A stretch of DNA of 64,000 nt from Hymenobacter perfusus. GTDB lineage: Bacteria > Bacteroidota > Bacteroidia > Cytophagales > Hymenobacteraceae. Each line of letters starts with the position of its first letter. Positions within the stretch are counted from its first letter, which is position 1. The notes below the pieces were generated by a model. It was not told the DNA's origin. It worked only from the letters and a program-made list of their open reading frames with translations, and searched no databases. Location: contig NZ_RWIU01000010.1 of NCBI RefSeq assembly GCF_003944765.1, forward strand, positions 60,447-124,446, read 5' to 3'. Shown here one piece after another: positions 51,772 to 61,622 of the stretch. A program made the translations under genes and the position numbers.

Positions 51772-52422
51772 AAAGTGGAAGTGTTTTTATATGAATATAT
51801 AAACAAAATATTGGCGTGCAACTCTTGACGCTTCTCAAGGCAGTGGCAAATCAGGCATCGCTGACACATATAGCAGCACCTGTTAGAGATGGCTTTAGAA
51901 TGATCGTTGCTAAACTAGTAGGTGCAATTGCAGATAAGTAATATAGGCGGCTACAAGGCCCGCTTCTGCTATGGTTGAGATAGCACTTTCTTGGACGACC
52001 CTGGGTTGGCTGACGGATGCTACCAGCATACCCTGATTAAAACGACCTCACGCGTTCAGGGCATAATATGGACGTGTGCTTATCCTCCCTCACAATAAAA
52101 CGGCTCACCTCCTAAAACACTATGTGTTTAACATGGCGACAAGTAGAGATCGACGCCATACCCTTATTATCTGTGACCCGAACTTGCTTTCTATGGACGC
52201 ATCAACGCTTCGGTGCAAGATTAATTTAAAAGCTTATATGTATAGCAAGCCGCTGAATTTTAAATCTTAAGGTCGATTACACCCCTGAGCTGCCTTTGAA
52301 TTTAATCGATAAAAGCAAGGATGGCAACCTGTGCTTCCCCCCTCTACCCTTCAGGTATTTCCGTGCATTAATTAGCTTCAGATTGGTACCTTGAGTCCCC
52401 ATTTGCCTGTATTCAAGCTGAC
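51772..52422. other. 651-nt gap between divergent operons
   Basis: No convincing gene. A GTG-started 41-codon frame at 51816-51941 (ending MIVAKLVGAIADK) reads like protein and may be a relic; a 64-codon frame at 52076-52270 looks random. The region is AT-rich compared with its flanks and separates two divergently transcribed units, so it probably carries promoters for both. Confidence 0.4.
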
Positions 52423-54534
52423 GTGATATTTACGATTGATACTTTCTGCGACCGCGTAGAGTCCGACATGAACGGGCTGATTGACGAGCTCATGTATACC
52501 ACGGGTCGTGATACGCCCGCCGAGCGACAAGCCTGGCAGAAATCCCTGCCCCGGATGTCCGTAGTGCTGGCGCAGGCCCAGCAGCTCAATCAAAAAATCA
52601 AGGGCGCACACCTATACCTTGGCAGCGTTACGCTGGAATACAAGCTGCCCGCCGCCTCGGCCTGGTGCGACGTCGTGCTACTCGGGCGCAATGCCCAGGG
52701 CCAAGCGCAAGTAGTCATCGTAGAGCTCAAGGACTGGGACACCAAGGATGACGAACCGGGCGTGAGCGAGGCCCTGATTCGCCACCACGGCCAGGATCGC
52801 CTGCACCCCTCCGATCAGGTGCGCGGCTATACGCTCTACTGCCAACGCTTCCACTCGGCCGTGCACGCCTACCAGGCCCAGGTAGACGGGTGCGTGTACT
52901 TTACGACTACGACCAGCGTAGCAGCCTACACCCAGCCACCGCACACTTCGCTAACCAGCACCTACCCGGTATTCAGTGCCGGCAAGGACGTGGGCACGCT
53001 CGCTGGCCACCTGGCTGGCCTGCTGCAGGAGTCTGACGAGCAGTTTGCCCACGACTTTGAGCGCGGCACCTACAAGCAGGACCGCAACATGCTGCGGCAG
53101 GTCGCCAGCTCCCTGCGCAATACATCTTCCCGGCCCTTTGAGCTGCTGGACAAGCAGCGCCTGGGCTACGAGCTGGCCTTGCAGACCATTGAGCAGGCCA
53201 GCCAGCAGCCTAAGCAGAAGCACGTGGTGCTGGTGCTGGGCCCGCCTGGCTCAGGCAAGTCGGCCCTGGCCACCAACCTGTGGGTGGAGGCTGCCTTGCG
53301 CCACAACGCGCGCGGCAACGTGGCATTCGTGACGACATCCAGCTCGCAGAAGACGAACATGAAGCACGTGTTCGACACCGCCAGTAAAATCACCGGGGCC
53401 CAGTACCACGTGCTGCCCGCCAACCAGTTCAATCCCGGCCTCTACGGCAAGCAGGTTAAGCAGCTGCAGGGCGAGGGCTACACCATGAAGCCCTTCTCCT
53501 GGCGCGAGAACCTGAAGGTGCTGCGGCAGGAGATCGGGGACTTCAAGACGCCCGACGACATGAACTTCCTCTCGGTGGTCGACGAAGCGCACGCCCTGAT
53601 CAACCCCGAAGGGCACGACATCGGCTTCTCCGCCGGCTGGTGCCTGCAGGCCGGCCCTCAGGCCTGGCACATCATGCGCTGCTCCCAGGTCAGCGTGTTC
53701 CTGCTCGACGCCAAGCAGAGCTACCGCGACAACGAAACCACCACTCCGGCCGACCTGGAGCGCTTTGCCCAGGACTTCGGGGCTCAGGTGCATACGGTCG
53801 ATTTGAGCGGGGCGCAGTACCGCTGCGGCGGCTCCACCGAGTATGTGGAGTGGATGGAGGGCTTGTTTGGTATCCATGACGAGCCGACCACCCTGGACTG
53901 GCGCAAGACGCCGGCCAAGCCGGATGCGCCGTTCGGGCTACAGCTGGTAGACTCGCCCACGGAGTTGGAGTCCGTGCTCGGCCAGCACCACGCTGATGGG
54001 CAGCTGGTGCGGTTGCTTTCCAGTTACTCAGTGGAATGGAAAACCAAGAAGGCCACCGACGTGCACGGCGTCGCGCCGAAAAACCAGGATTTCTACCTCT
54101 CCTACCTTGATTCCAGCGGCCAGCGCCAGTCCTGGTCCCGGCCCTGGAACTACGCCCCGGCCGAGGACTACACACTGTACGTGCAGGCTCCGGAAGGATC
54201 AAGAATGCACCAGAACCCACTGGCCGAAGTGGGCTGCCCCTACGTCGTGCGGGGGTTTGACTTTGACTATATCGGCCTGCTCTGGCTCAATGACTTAATT
54301 TGGCGAGAGGGCCGGTGGATGGTCGATCCGGAGCACGTGCACGAAACCGCTTTTGCCAGCACCAAGTCCAAGAAGGCCTTGAAGCAAGCCGACGGGCTGG
54401 ATCAGCTCCTGCTGGCCGTGCTCAAAGGCTACCGCATTCTGCTGACCCGCGCCACCAAGGGCGTGTATTTGTACGTGCAGGACGCCCAGACCCGGGCCCA
54501 CCTGCAGCAGTTGCTGGCCGATGCAGACCACTGA
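52423..54534 (+). CDS. DUF2075 nuclease-helicase, first copy
   Basis: 703 residues. The N-terminal domain has VVLLGRNAQGQAQVVIVELK followed by DWD, giving the D and E-x-K of a PD-(D/E)XK-type nuclease near residues 86-103. An ATPase of the DUF2075 (Schlafen group 3-like) type follows: Walker A LGPPGSGKSALATN near 271-284, FLSVVDEAHALIN (Walker B) near 384, FLLDAKQSYRDNET, and a late YRILLTRATKGVYLYV, the usual C-terminal helicase motif. The start is GTG 52423; no ATG lies before the conserved region. It overlaps the next gene by 14 nt. It probably cuts and unwinds nucleic acid and pairs with a paralogue two genes downstream. Confidence 0.85.
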   Translation: MIFTIDTFCDRVESDMNGLIDELMYTTGRDTPAERQAWQKSLPRMSVVLAQAQQLNQKIKGAHLYLGSVTLEYKLPAASAWCDVVLLGRNAQGQAQVVIVELKDWDTKDDEPGVSEALIRHHGQDRLHPSDQVRGYTLYCQRFHSAVHAYQAQVDGCVYFTTTTSVAAYTQPPHTSLTSTYPVFSAGKDVGTLAGHLAGLLQESDEQFAHDFERGTYKQDRNMLRQVASSLRNTSSRPFELLDKQRLGYELALQTIEQASQQPKQKHVVLVLGPPGSGKSALATNLWVEAALRHNARGNVAFVTTSSSQKTNMKHVFDTASKITGAQYHVLPANQFNPGLYGKQVKQLQGEGYTMKPFSWRENLKVLRQEIGDFKTPDDMNFLSVVDEAHALINPEGHDIGFSAGWCLQAGPQAWHIMRCSQVSVFLLDAKQSYRDNETTTPADLERFAQDFGAQVHTVDLSGAQYRCGGSTEYVEWMEGLFGIHDEPTTLDWRKTPAKPDAPFGLQLVDSPTELESVLGQHHADGQLVRLLSSYSVEWKTKKATDVHGVAPKNQDFYLSYLDSSGQRQSWSRPWNYAPAEDYTLYVQAPEGSRMHQNPLAEVGCPYVVRGFDFDYIGLLWLNDLIWREGRWMVDPEHVHETAFASTKSKKALKQADGLDQLLLAVLKGYRILLTRATKGVYLYVQDAQTRAHLQQLLADADH

Positions 54535-56296
54535 GCTGCTGACCTACCTGGAGCAGGAAAAGGAGCTGGTAGAGGCCGACATTCGGCAGATTGACGCCAT
54601 GGGCCTGCCCGAGCGGGTGCAGCGCGGCCTGGCCGTTGTGAACCTGCGGCCGCTGCGCCAGGAAGGCGTGGAGGTCTTGCTGGCCTGCGAGGAGAACCTC
54701 ACGCGCTGGAAGCCCGGCGACTGGGTGGAGATCAGCCTGAACGGGCGCTGGAGCACGGCCACGATCGCCGAGAACGGCTTCAGCGAGATTCTGGTGCTGC
54801 TGCATGCCTACTTCGACGTGCGGCCGGCTACGCAGATCGTGCTGCAGTCCAACAAGAGCCAGCTGCTGGATCCCATCATTCAATCGGTGCGCCGACTGGA
54901 GCCGGGCGCGCCCGGGGCTGCTTTCCTGGACCTGCTCTGGGGCGAGCGTAAGATCACCCCCCAGCAGTTCGGGGGACTGGAGCTGAGTGAGGAGCAACTG
55001 ACGGACGTGGCCGGCCAACTCAATGATTCGCAGCGGCGGGTGGTACGCCGTGGCACGCGCCGGCCCTCCCTGCTGGCCGTGCAGGGGCCGCCCGGCACGG
55101 GCAAGACGCACGTGCTGGCGCTAACAGCCCAGCAGCTGGCCCGCAAGAAGCAGCGCATCGTGGTGCTGGCCCACACCCATCAGGCCGTCAACAACTGTCT
55201 GAACGCCATCCGCGCCCTGGATTCTCAGTTGAGCGTGTTCAAGATCGGCGAGGTGCTCAAAGCGGAAGGGCTGGACGAGTCCATTCCCAGCTTGCCTTAC
55301 GCCGAGTTTCAGCGCCTATACAAGCAGAAGAAGCGGCCGGGGTTCTGCGTGATCGGCATGTCTTACTATGCGGCCCTCGTGCATCTGGGGCTGCGTACTA
55401 CGGGCTTTGCGCCCACGGTCGTGCTGGTGGATGAGGCCGGGCAGATTCCGCTTACCTACGGGCTGGCGGTGGGCTCACTCGGGGCAGGCTCGGTCATGCT
55501 CTTTGGGGACGATGCCCAGATGCCGCCCATCTACCACCCCGGCCTGGTCAGTGACCCGCTGTCCCGCTCCCTATTTGAGCAGGTCCGGCAGATGCAGCCC
55601 GAAGCCGTGGTTGCCCTCGACACCACCTATCGACTGAACGCGCCGCTGAGCAACCTTATCGGGACGCTCTACTACCGGGACGCTGACACCCTAACGTCCT
55701 TTCTTAAATCGGCTCCCGCCGCCCAGGGCCACCGGCTGCGTTTGGCGCTGCCAGCGACAATTCCAGCCCCCATCGCCCGGGTACTCCGGCCGGAAGCTTC
55801 CCTGATCTGGGTAAACAATGCCACCGAAGAGCCTTGTGAGCAGGAAAACCTACCCGAAGCGCAGGCCATAGCGGAATTGGTGGCCATCAGCCTGGCAGCC
55901 GGACTGCCGGCCCGGGAAATCGCGGTGGTGGCGCCCTTCCGCCGGCAGGTCCTGGCCATTCGGCAGGCGCTGCGCCTACGCCTGGATGCAGTACCCAAAG
56001 AGCTAATCGTCGATACCGTCGAGCGCGTGCAGGGGGCCAGCGTAGAGCTGATTCTGGTTTCCTTTGCCGCTAACAGCCCTGAGTATCTGCGCCTGGTCCG
56101 CCGCTTTCTGCTACTGCCCAATCGACTAAACGTGGCTTTGAGCCGGGCCCGTGCCAAAGCGGTTTTCTTCGTCAGCGATGAGCTGCTGGAGTTGCCTCCC
56201 GCCGACGCGCTGCGTAGCCAGCTGGCCTACCTGCGCGAGTCGAGCGATGAGTATCTGCTCCTTTCCGAATTACGCTACCTATCCAATCCCCGCTAA
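54521..56296 (+). CDS. UPF1/DNA2-like SF1 helicase
   Basis: 591 residues: Walker A VQGPPGTGKTHVLALTAQQL at about 186-205, VVLAHTHQAVNNCLNAI (motif Ia), VVLVDEAGQIPL (DEAG Walker B) near 300, LFGDDAQMPPI (motif III), DTTYRLNAPL (motif IV), VDTVERVQGASVELILVSFA (motif V) and LNVALSRARAKAVFF (motif VI). The Q-G-P-P-G-T-G-K-T and L-N-V-A-L-S-R-A motifs place it with UPF1/DNA2/AAA_12 helicases. The N-terminal 180 residues include a small beta-barrel-like part (KPGDWVEISLNGRWSTATI). Start and stop overlap the neighbouring DUF2075 genes by 14 nt and 1 nt, a strictly coupled three-gene unit. Confidence 0.9.
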   Translation: MQTTELLTYLEQEKELVEADIRQIDAMGLPERVQRGLAVVNLRPLRQEGVEVLLACEENLTRWKPGDWVEISLNGRWSTATIAENGFSEILVLLHAYFDVRPATQIVLQSNKSQLLDPIIQSVRRLEPGAPGAAFLDLLWGERKITPQQFGGLELSEEQLTDVAGQLNDSQRRVVRRGTRRPSLLAVQGPPGTGKTHVLALTAQQLARKKQRIVVLAHTHQAVNNCLNAIRALDSQLSVFKIGEVLKAEGLDESIPSLPYAEFQRLYKQKKRPGFCVIGMSYYAALVHLGLRTTGFAPTVVLVDEAGQIPLTYGLAVGSLGAGSVMLFGDDAQMPPIYHPGLVSDPLSRSLFEQVRQMQPEAVVALDTTYRLNAPLSNLIGTLYYRDADTLTSFLKSAPAAQGHRLRLALPATIPAPIARVLRPEASLIWVNNATEEPCEQENLPEAQAIAELVAISLAAGLPAREIAVVAPFRRQVLAIRQALRLRLDAVPKELIVDTVERVQGASVELILVSFAANSPEYLRLVRRFLLLPNRLNVALSRARAKAVFFVSDELLELPPADALRSQLAYLRESSDEYLLLSELRYLSNPR

Positions 56297-58191
56297 TGCG
56301 ACTGTACGCCGGCAGCTCCGCCGAATTTATCACGGCCACGGCCCACCAGGCCATCGTGGGCCTGCTCAAGCAGGCCTACTTTGAGCAGTACCGCGACCAG
56401 GCCCGCGAAGGCGAGATCCTGTCCTGGCAGAACAGCCTGCAGGCCGTCAGTGAGGTATTCCAGCAGGCCGGCTTGCTGGACCACGGCGTGCTGCTGGAGT
56501 ACCAGTTGCCCCTGACCTCCAAGCGGCTGGACTGTCTGATCTGCGGCACGGACATCCGCCAGGAGCCGCGGGCCGTCATCATCGAGCTCAAGCAGTGGTC
56601 GCGCACAGAGCCGTCGGCTGGGCAGCACGAGGTGGTTACCTGGCTGGACGGCGCCAAAAAGGATGTGCTTCACCCTTCGGCGCAGGTGGGGCAGTACCGC
56701 AGCTACCTGCGCGAGGTGCACACGGCCTTCAACGGCGAGTCCGACCGCATCAAGCTGCACGCCTGCTCCTACCTGCACAACTACCACTTCGGGGCTGCTG
56801 ACGCGGTGCTGGCACCCAAGTTTGATCGCCTGCTGGAATCCTTCCCGGTATTTGGCCAGCAGCAGCGCACGGAGCTGGGTGACTTTTTGCAGCGGCGCCT
56901 GGGCGGCGGGCAGGGCCTGGAGCCCCTGCGGCGCATTGAGCAGGGACGCTACGCGCCCAGCAAGAAGCTGCTGGATCACGTGGTCAGCCTCATCGATACG
57001 GACGCGACCTACGTGCTGCTGGATGAGCAGATGCTGGTCTACGACCAGGTGTTTGCCGCCGTGCTGGCCGCACGCGAGTCGGGCCAGAAAACGGCTATCC
57101 TGGTCAAGGGCGGTCCCGGTACAGGCAAGTCGGTCGTGGCCCTGAACCTTCTGGCCGATCTAATGAGCCAAGGCTACAAAGCGCACTATGCCACCGGCTC
57201 CAAAGCCTTTACCGAGACGCTGCGCGACAAATTCGGCTGGCGGGGCCGCTCCTTCTTCACCTATTTCAATGCCTACGCTACCGCCCCGGAGAACGCGCTG
57301 GACGTGCTGCTCTGCGACGAGGCCCACCGCATCCGCTCCTCCAGCGTGGACCGGTTTACGGCGGCTGATAAACGCAGCGGGCTCAACCAGGTGCAGGAGC
57401 TGCTGCGCGCGGCCATGGTCACGGTGTTTTTTCTCGACGACTTTCAGCGGGTGCGCCCCGGCGAGATCGGCTCCTACGACATGCTGCGGCAGGAGGCCGA
57501 GCAAGCGGGGGCCGTGGTGAAAGAGCACGAGCTGGAAGCGCAGTTTCGCTGCAGCGGCTCCTCGGGCTTTATCAATTGGCTGGACAATACCCTAGGCATT
57601 AAGCGGACGGCCAATGTGCTCTGGGGCACGGGTGAGGGTTATGATTTCCGGATCGTGCCCACCCCGATGGCCGTGGAGGAGCTGCTGCAGTCGCAGCTGC
57701 AGCAGGGTCACACGGCCCGCATGGTCGCCGGCTTCTGCTGGCCCTGGTCCGAGCCAACCGACGAAGGTTACCTAGTGGAGGATGTGGTGATTGAGCAGCC
57801 AGGTATCAGCTACCGCCGGCCGTGGAATGCTAAGTCGACGAAGAAGCGTCTGGCCCCCGGTATTCCCAAGTCCTCGCTCTGGGCCACCGAACCGGGCGGA
57901 TTTGAGCAGGTGGGGTGCGTCTTTACGGCCCAGGGCTTTGAATTTGACTACGTTGGTGTCATCGTTGGTCGCGACCTAACCTACCGGTTTGCCCAGCAGT
58001 CTTGGATGGCCAACAGCCAAGCGACGCACGACAGCTCGCTGAAGCAGAGCCGGCTCACCGATCAGGAGCGGGTGGAGTTCTTCCGCAATACTTACAAGGT
58101 GCTGATGACCCGGGGCATGAAGGGCTGCTACGTATACTTTGAAGATGAGGAGACGGGGCAGTTCTTCCGTAGCCGCATGGAAACCTCATGA
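56296..58191 (+). CDS. DUF2075 nuclease-helicase, second copy
   Basis: 631 residues with the same layout as the first DUF2075 gene. The N-terminal nuclease-like part shows LDCLICGTDIRQEPRAVII with ELKQW, giving D and E-x-K near 79-99. The ATPase has Walker A KGGPGTGKSVVALN near 270, LLCDEAHRIRS near 337, FFLDDFQRVRPGE, FRCSGSSGFINWL and the closing YKVLMTRGMKGCYVYF. This closing segment is the classic DUF2075 ending. The ATG overlaps the TAA of the UPF1-like gene by one base. The two DUF2075 proteins are clearly different in sequence, so they may act as a heterodimer or at different steps. Confidence 0.88.
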   Translation: MRLYAGSSAEFITATAHQAIVGLLKQAYFEQYRDQAREGEILSWQNSLQAVSEVFQQAGLLDHGVLLEYQLPLTSKRLDCLICGTDIRQEPRAVIIELKQWSRTEPSAGQHEVVTWLDGAKKDVLHPSAQVGQYRSYLREVHTAFNGESDRIKLHACSYLHNYHFGAADAVLAPKFDRLLESFPVFGQQQRTELGDFLQRRLGGGQGLEPLRRIEQGRYAPSKKLLDHVVSLIDTDATYVLLDEQMLVYDQVFAAVLAARESGQKTAILVKGGPGTGKSVVALNLLADLMSQGYKAHYATGSKAFTETLRDKFGWRGRSFFTYFNAYATAPENALDVLLCDEAHRIRSSSVDRFTAADKRSGLNQVQELLRAAMVTVFFLDDFQRVRPGEIGSYDMLRQEAEQAGAVVKEHELEAQFRCSGSSGFINWLDNTLGIKRTANVLWGTGEGYDFRIVPTPMAVEELLQSQLQQGHTARMVAGFCWPWSEPTDEGYLVEDVVIEQPGISYRRPWNAKSTKKRLAPGIPKSSLWATEPGGFEQVGCVFTAQGFEFDYVGVIVGRDLTYRFAQQSWMANSQATHDSSLKQSRLTDQERVEFFRNTYKVLMTRGMKGCYVYFEDEETGQFFRSRMETS

Positions 58192-58631
58192 TTAATGCTG
58201 TATTCACCACCTCTTGGGCCTTCTATGTCTACAAGCATCTATATCCTCCAATCAAAGCAGGAAACTCTTGATCATCAGGAGTCATGTGGCGAACATTGAC
58301 GGTCAAATTGGAGTTGGACTGTGGGAGAAACAGCTCTTCATCAATGATTAAAAAATGCGTATTCGTCATCTCCCTCAACTGGGAGAAGTAATTTGGTGTC
58401 GCGAATAAGCTGCCGTTTCTGACACCGTACAGTGCATGTAAAAGCTAGTATTAAGCTCCTCCGCTGGTCATAGAAAACGGCTACTTTAGCGGTCTTGAAG
58501 TTTCGACCTTCTGCGAGTAGCGCGGCAAAAAATTCTAATTCCAAGAATACGGTTTTGGTGACCAATGCTTGACCCAATAGCAGGAAAAGGAAGCTAGGAA
58601 CAATATACCCTTCACTTTTTGCCAACTAGCT
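58192..58631. other. 440-nt gap after the DUF2075 operon, with a doubtful minus-strand ORF
   Basis: A minus-strand frame of 94 codons (58625-58341) starts with a hydrophobic stretch (VPSFLFLLLGQALVTKTVF) and continues with FKTAKVAVFYDQRRSL. It could be a relic of a gene or chance; no family is recognised. Nothing else is visible, and the promoter of the next gene probably lies here. Confidence 0.35.
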
Positions 58632-61595
58632 ATGTCTTCTTATTTCCTGGATCGTCACATTGCCATCCGCTACCCGCTTGCAATTCCAGCTATAGAAGGC
58701 GTCCAAGAAGCTAAAAATGGGCTTCGGGATTCCCAGATTGGGGCTTTGGGGGCAATATCAGCCCATTTTGTTTTGAAAGAAACACCAGCGGTGGTTACCA
58801 TGCCCACAGGCTCGGGAAAAACGGCTGTGTTGATGCTGACGCCATTCCTGCTGCGGGCAACCAGGGTCTTAGTCATTACTCCCTCCCGGCTGGTTAGAAG
58901 CCAAATCCACGACGATTACAAAGATTTGGCCGTCTTGCGTAAAATTGGTGCCCTCGACGCCGTCCAAGTGCCTGCCGCAGATAATCCCAGCGTTCACGAA
59001 GTGGAAGGGTACGTTAAAACCGAGGCCGACTGGCTCGCCATGGACCAGTATGACGTCGTCGTGAGCACACCCAACAGCGTGAGTCCGGCCATTAAAGACG
59101 TGGCAAGGGTACCCGAGGGATTGTTTGACTTGATTCTGGTAGACGAGGCGCACCACAGTGCAGCCGGCAGTTGGCAGGCCATTCTGGATTCCCTACCAAG
59201 TGCCAAAAAGATCCTGTTCACGGCGACCCCGTTTCGGCGCGACAAAAAGGAAATCAAGGGCGACTTCATCTTTTCTTATCCACTCCGAAAATCCTTCGAG
59301 AGTAACGTATTCGGTCAGGTTAAATTTGAGGCCGCTGCCGAACATGGTTTTGCAAGCTCCGACTTGGCCATTGCTACTAAAGCCGCCGAGATCTTTGCTG
59401 AGGACCGGCGTAACAACTTGAAACACTATATCATGGTCCGCACGGATCGAAAGTCCCGGGCGAAGGAGCTTCATGAACTCTACACCAAAAACACGAGCTT
59501 AAAGCTGCGGCTCATTCACAGTGGCTTAACGTACGGCTACATCAAGCAGACCATTACCAAGCTGAAGAAGGGTGAATTGGATGGCATCGTGTGCGTCAAT
59601 ATGCTGGGAGAGGGATTTGACTTTCCTAATCTAAAGATCGCGGCAGTGCATACGCCCCATAGATCGCTGGAAGTCACCCTGCAGTTTATCGGTCGGTTTG
59701 CCAGAACCAATAGTTCGGACATTGGGCTGGCAAAGTTTGTTGCCCTGCCCAACGAGATTGAGGATGAAATCGGCAAGCTCTACAAGGAGGGAGCTGTTTG
59801 GCAGGACATCATTCAGAATCTGAGTGCCTCCCGTATCGATGAGGAGGTGGTTACGAGGGAAATGCTCAGCCAATTCAATGCACCTACCGAATCCACGGAA
59901 GAGACGGTCGACATTTCGCTATATAGCCTGAAGCCGTTTCTGCACGTCAAAATCTATGCGCCGGCCTTCACTCCGGATCTAGAGCGCGAGATTGACTTCC
60001 CCAGCACCAACAAGCTGGTCTACCGCAGTTACAGCCCCGAGCTTTCCGCCACCATCATTGTCACCCAGGAGAAGCAATCCCCCAAGTGGACCACCTTGGA
60101 TGTATTTGACACGATCAAGTACAACTTGCTAATCCTCTACTGGAACGAAGAGCACCGACTGCTTTTCATAAATTCCAGTGCCAAAAGTGATGATTTATAC
60201 GAATTGGTCAGTGAATCTATAATCGGAGCTGTAACGAAAGGGTTGCCAATGTCCGACATTGTAAAAGTGACGGCCGGCATCTCCGAGACCAAGTTTTACC
60301 ACGTCGGAATGCGTAAAACGCAGGACAGTGTCACTTCGAATTCCTACTTGGTCTATTCCGGACCGAACGCTTCCAAGTCGGTCACTAAAACCGATGGCAA
60401 GAACTATCAGCGAGGCCACGTATTTGGGGGCGGCTCGGAAGCAGGCAAGCCGGTGACTATTGGCTACAGTAGCAGCAGCAAAGTATGGAGTTTGAAGTAC
60501 ATCCAAGTGCCTAGCTTGGTGAACTGGTGTAAGTCTCAGGCTGAGAAGATTCGTACGGCCCTTGACCATACCACGAACTCTGGGCTCGACCACCTGTCAA
60601 CGCCGATCACCGTTGACTCCTTGCCGCATAACATCATATCGGCTCGCTGGAATGACATTTCCTATGTCAAACCCGTTGAATTGGCTTTTGAGGATGCATC
60701 GGGCACAGCAGTCAGAGTTCCACAACTAGAGGTTGAATTGGAGGTTGATTTAACCCGAACAACGACAACTGAAGTTGTTATTCGACTGCTCCACGACAAT
60801 TTTGAAGCAGAGGTTGGCTTCTCACTCAGCCACCCAGAGATGTTCTATCCTCTGAGCGCGAATGCCAGTGATGTTTTTCTGGTAAGCGGTAATCAAAGGG
60901 CGACCTTGCTGGAGAGACTGCGCACTCGTCCCATTCAATTATTCACGGCGGACTTTGCCCGATTGAATGGAAACCAATTGTCTAAAAAGGACGCAGCAAG
61001 CTTAGTCACTTTTGATATCGCACAAATTGCTCCCTACGATTGGGAAAACGCCAAAGTCGATACCAGCAAAGAGTACGATGGAGCTAAACATGGGTATATC
61101 TCCATCCACGATCATTTAAAACAGGTCTACGCAGCCTCCCCGACCGATTTTGATGTTGTGTTGTATGACCATGGAAGCGGAGAAACAGCCGATTTTGTCC
61201 TTTTCAAGGACACAGGTAAGTTGATCACCATTGAACTGGTGCATTGCAAGGCTACCAAAGCTAAGAAGGCGGGTGAGCGGGTAGGTGACGTGTATGAAGT
61301 GTGTGCCCAAGTCACCAAGTCCATCAAGTGGACAGAGGAGCCTCGCACCCTGTTAAAGAATCTAAAGCGTAGATTTCGCAAGGATCCCAGTCGATTTATA
61401 ATCGGCGATGCCTCTGTTTTTGACACCATAGAAGACCGCATATTAGCTGTTGGCTCTATCTATACTATCACCTTGGTACAACCCGGCATATCCAAGTCGG
61501 AACTGACAACAACGACTGGCAATGTGTTAGCAGCTGCCAACGACTACATTGTGCACAACAACTGCGAACCAATGAAAGTGATTGGCGCAGCTTAA
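58632..61595 (+). CDS. SF2 DEAD/DEAH helicase with a C-terminal nuclease-like domain
   Basis: 987 residues. The helicase core has VVTMPTGSGKTAVLMLTPF (Walker A, Lys 63), VLVITPSRLVRSQIHDDY (Ia), LILVDEAHHSAAGSW near 165 (DEAH), ILFTATPFRRDK (III), VNMLGEGFDFPNLKIAAVH (V) and TLQFIGRFARTN (VI), similar to restriction-type and Rad3-unrelated SF2 helicases. A long unrecognised middle follows. Near 850-872 ADFVLFKDTGKLITIELVHC with K next gives a D and an E-x(4)-K, plausibly a PD-(D/E)XK-like nuclease. The ATG at 58632 directly precedes conserved sequence. It is followed 27 nt later by an HNH gene on the same strand. A single-protein or two-gene anti-phage system is likely. Confidence 0.82.
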   Translation: MSSYFLDRHIAIRYPLAIPAIEGVQEAKNGLRDSQIGALGAISAHFVLKETPAVVTMPTGSGKTAVLMLTPFLLRATRVLVITPSRLVRSQIHDDYKDLAVLRKIGALDAVQVPAADNPSVHEVEGYVKTEADWLAMDQYDVVVSTPNSVSPAIKDVARVPEGLFDLILVDEAHHSAAGSWQAILDSLPSAKKILFTATPFRRDKKEIKGDFIFSYPLRKSFESNVFGQVKFEAAAEHGFASSDLAIATKAAEIFAEDRRNNLKHYIMVRTDRKSRAKELHELYTKNTSLKLRLIHSGLTYGYIKQTITKLKKGELDGIVCVNMLGEGFDFPNLKIAAVHTPHRSLEVTLQFIGRFARTNSSDIGLAKFVALPNEIEDEIGKLYKEGAVWQDIIQNLSASRIDEEVVTREMLSQFNAPTESTEETVDISLYSLKPFLHVKIYAPAFTPDLEREIDFPSTNKLVYRSYSPELSATIIVTQEKQSPKWTTLDVFDTIKYNLLILYWNEEHRLLFINSSAKSDDLYELVSESIIGAVTKGLPMSDIVKVTAGISETKFYHVGMRKTQDSVTSNSYLVYSGPNASKSVTKTDGKNYQRGHVFGGGSEAGKPVTIGYSSSSKVWSLKYIQVPSLVNWCKSQAEKIRTALDHTTNSGLDHLSTPITVDSLPHNIISARWNDISYVKPVELAFEDASGTAVRVPQLEVELEVDLTRTTTTEVVIRLLHDNFEAEVGFSLSHPEMFYPLSANASDVFLVSGNQRATLLERLRTRPIQLFTADFARLNGNQLSKKDAASLVTFDIAQIAPYDWENAKVDTSKEYDGAKHGYISIHDHLKQVYAASPTDFDVVLYDHGSGETADFVLFKDTGKLITIELVHCKATKAKKAGERVGDVYEVCAQVTKSIKWTEEPRTLLKNLKRRFRKDPSRFIIGDASVFDTIEDRILAVGSIYTITLVQPGISKSELTTTTGNVLAAANDYIVHNNCEPMKVIGAA

Positions 61596-61622
61596 TCTTA
61601 GAAGTACTACTTCCTTAATTTT

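Noticed and set aside
53251..53877. Minus-strand open frame (208 codons) opposite the first DUF2075 gene
   Set aside because: A shadow; repetitive L/V/G/A-rich translation without recognisable domains.
56293..56979. Minus-strand open frame (228 codons) opposite the second DUF2075 gene
   Set aside because: A shadow of a GC-rich coding frame; the opposite strand has full nuclease and ATPase motifs.
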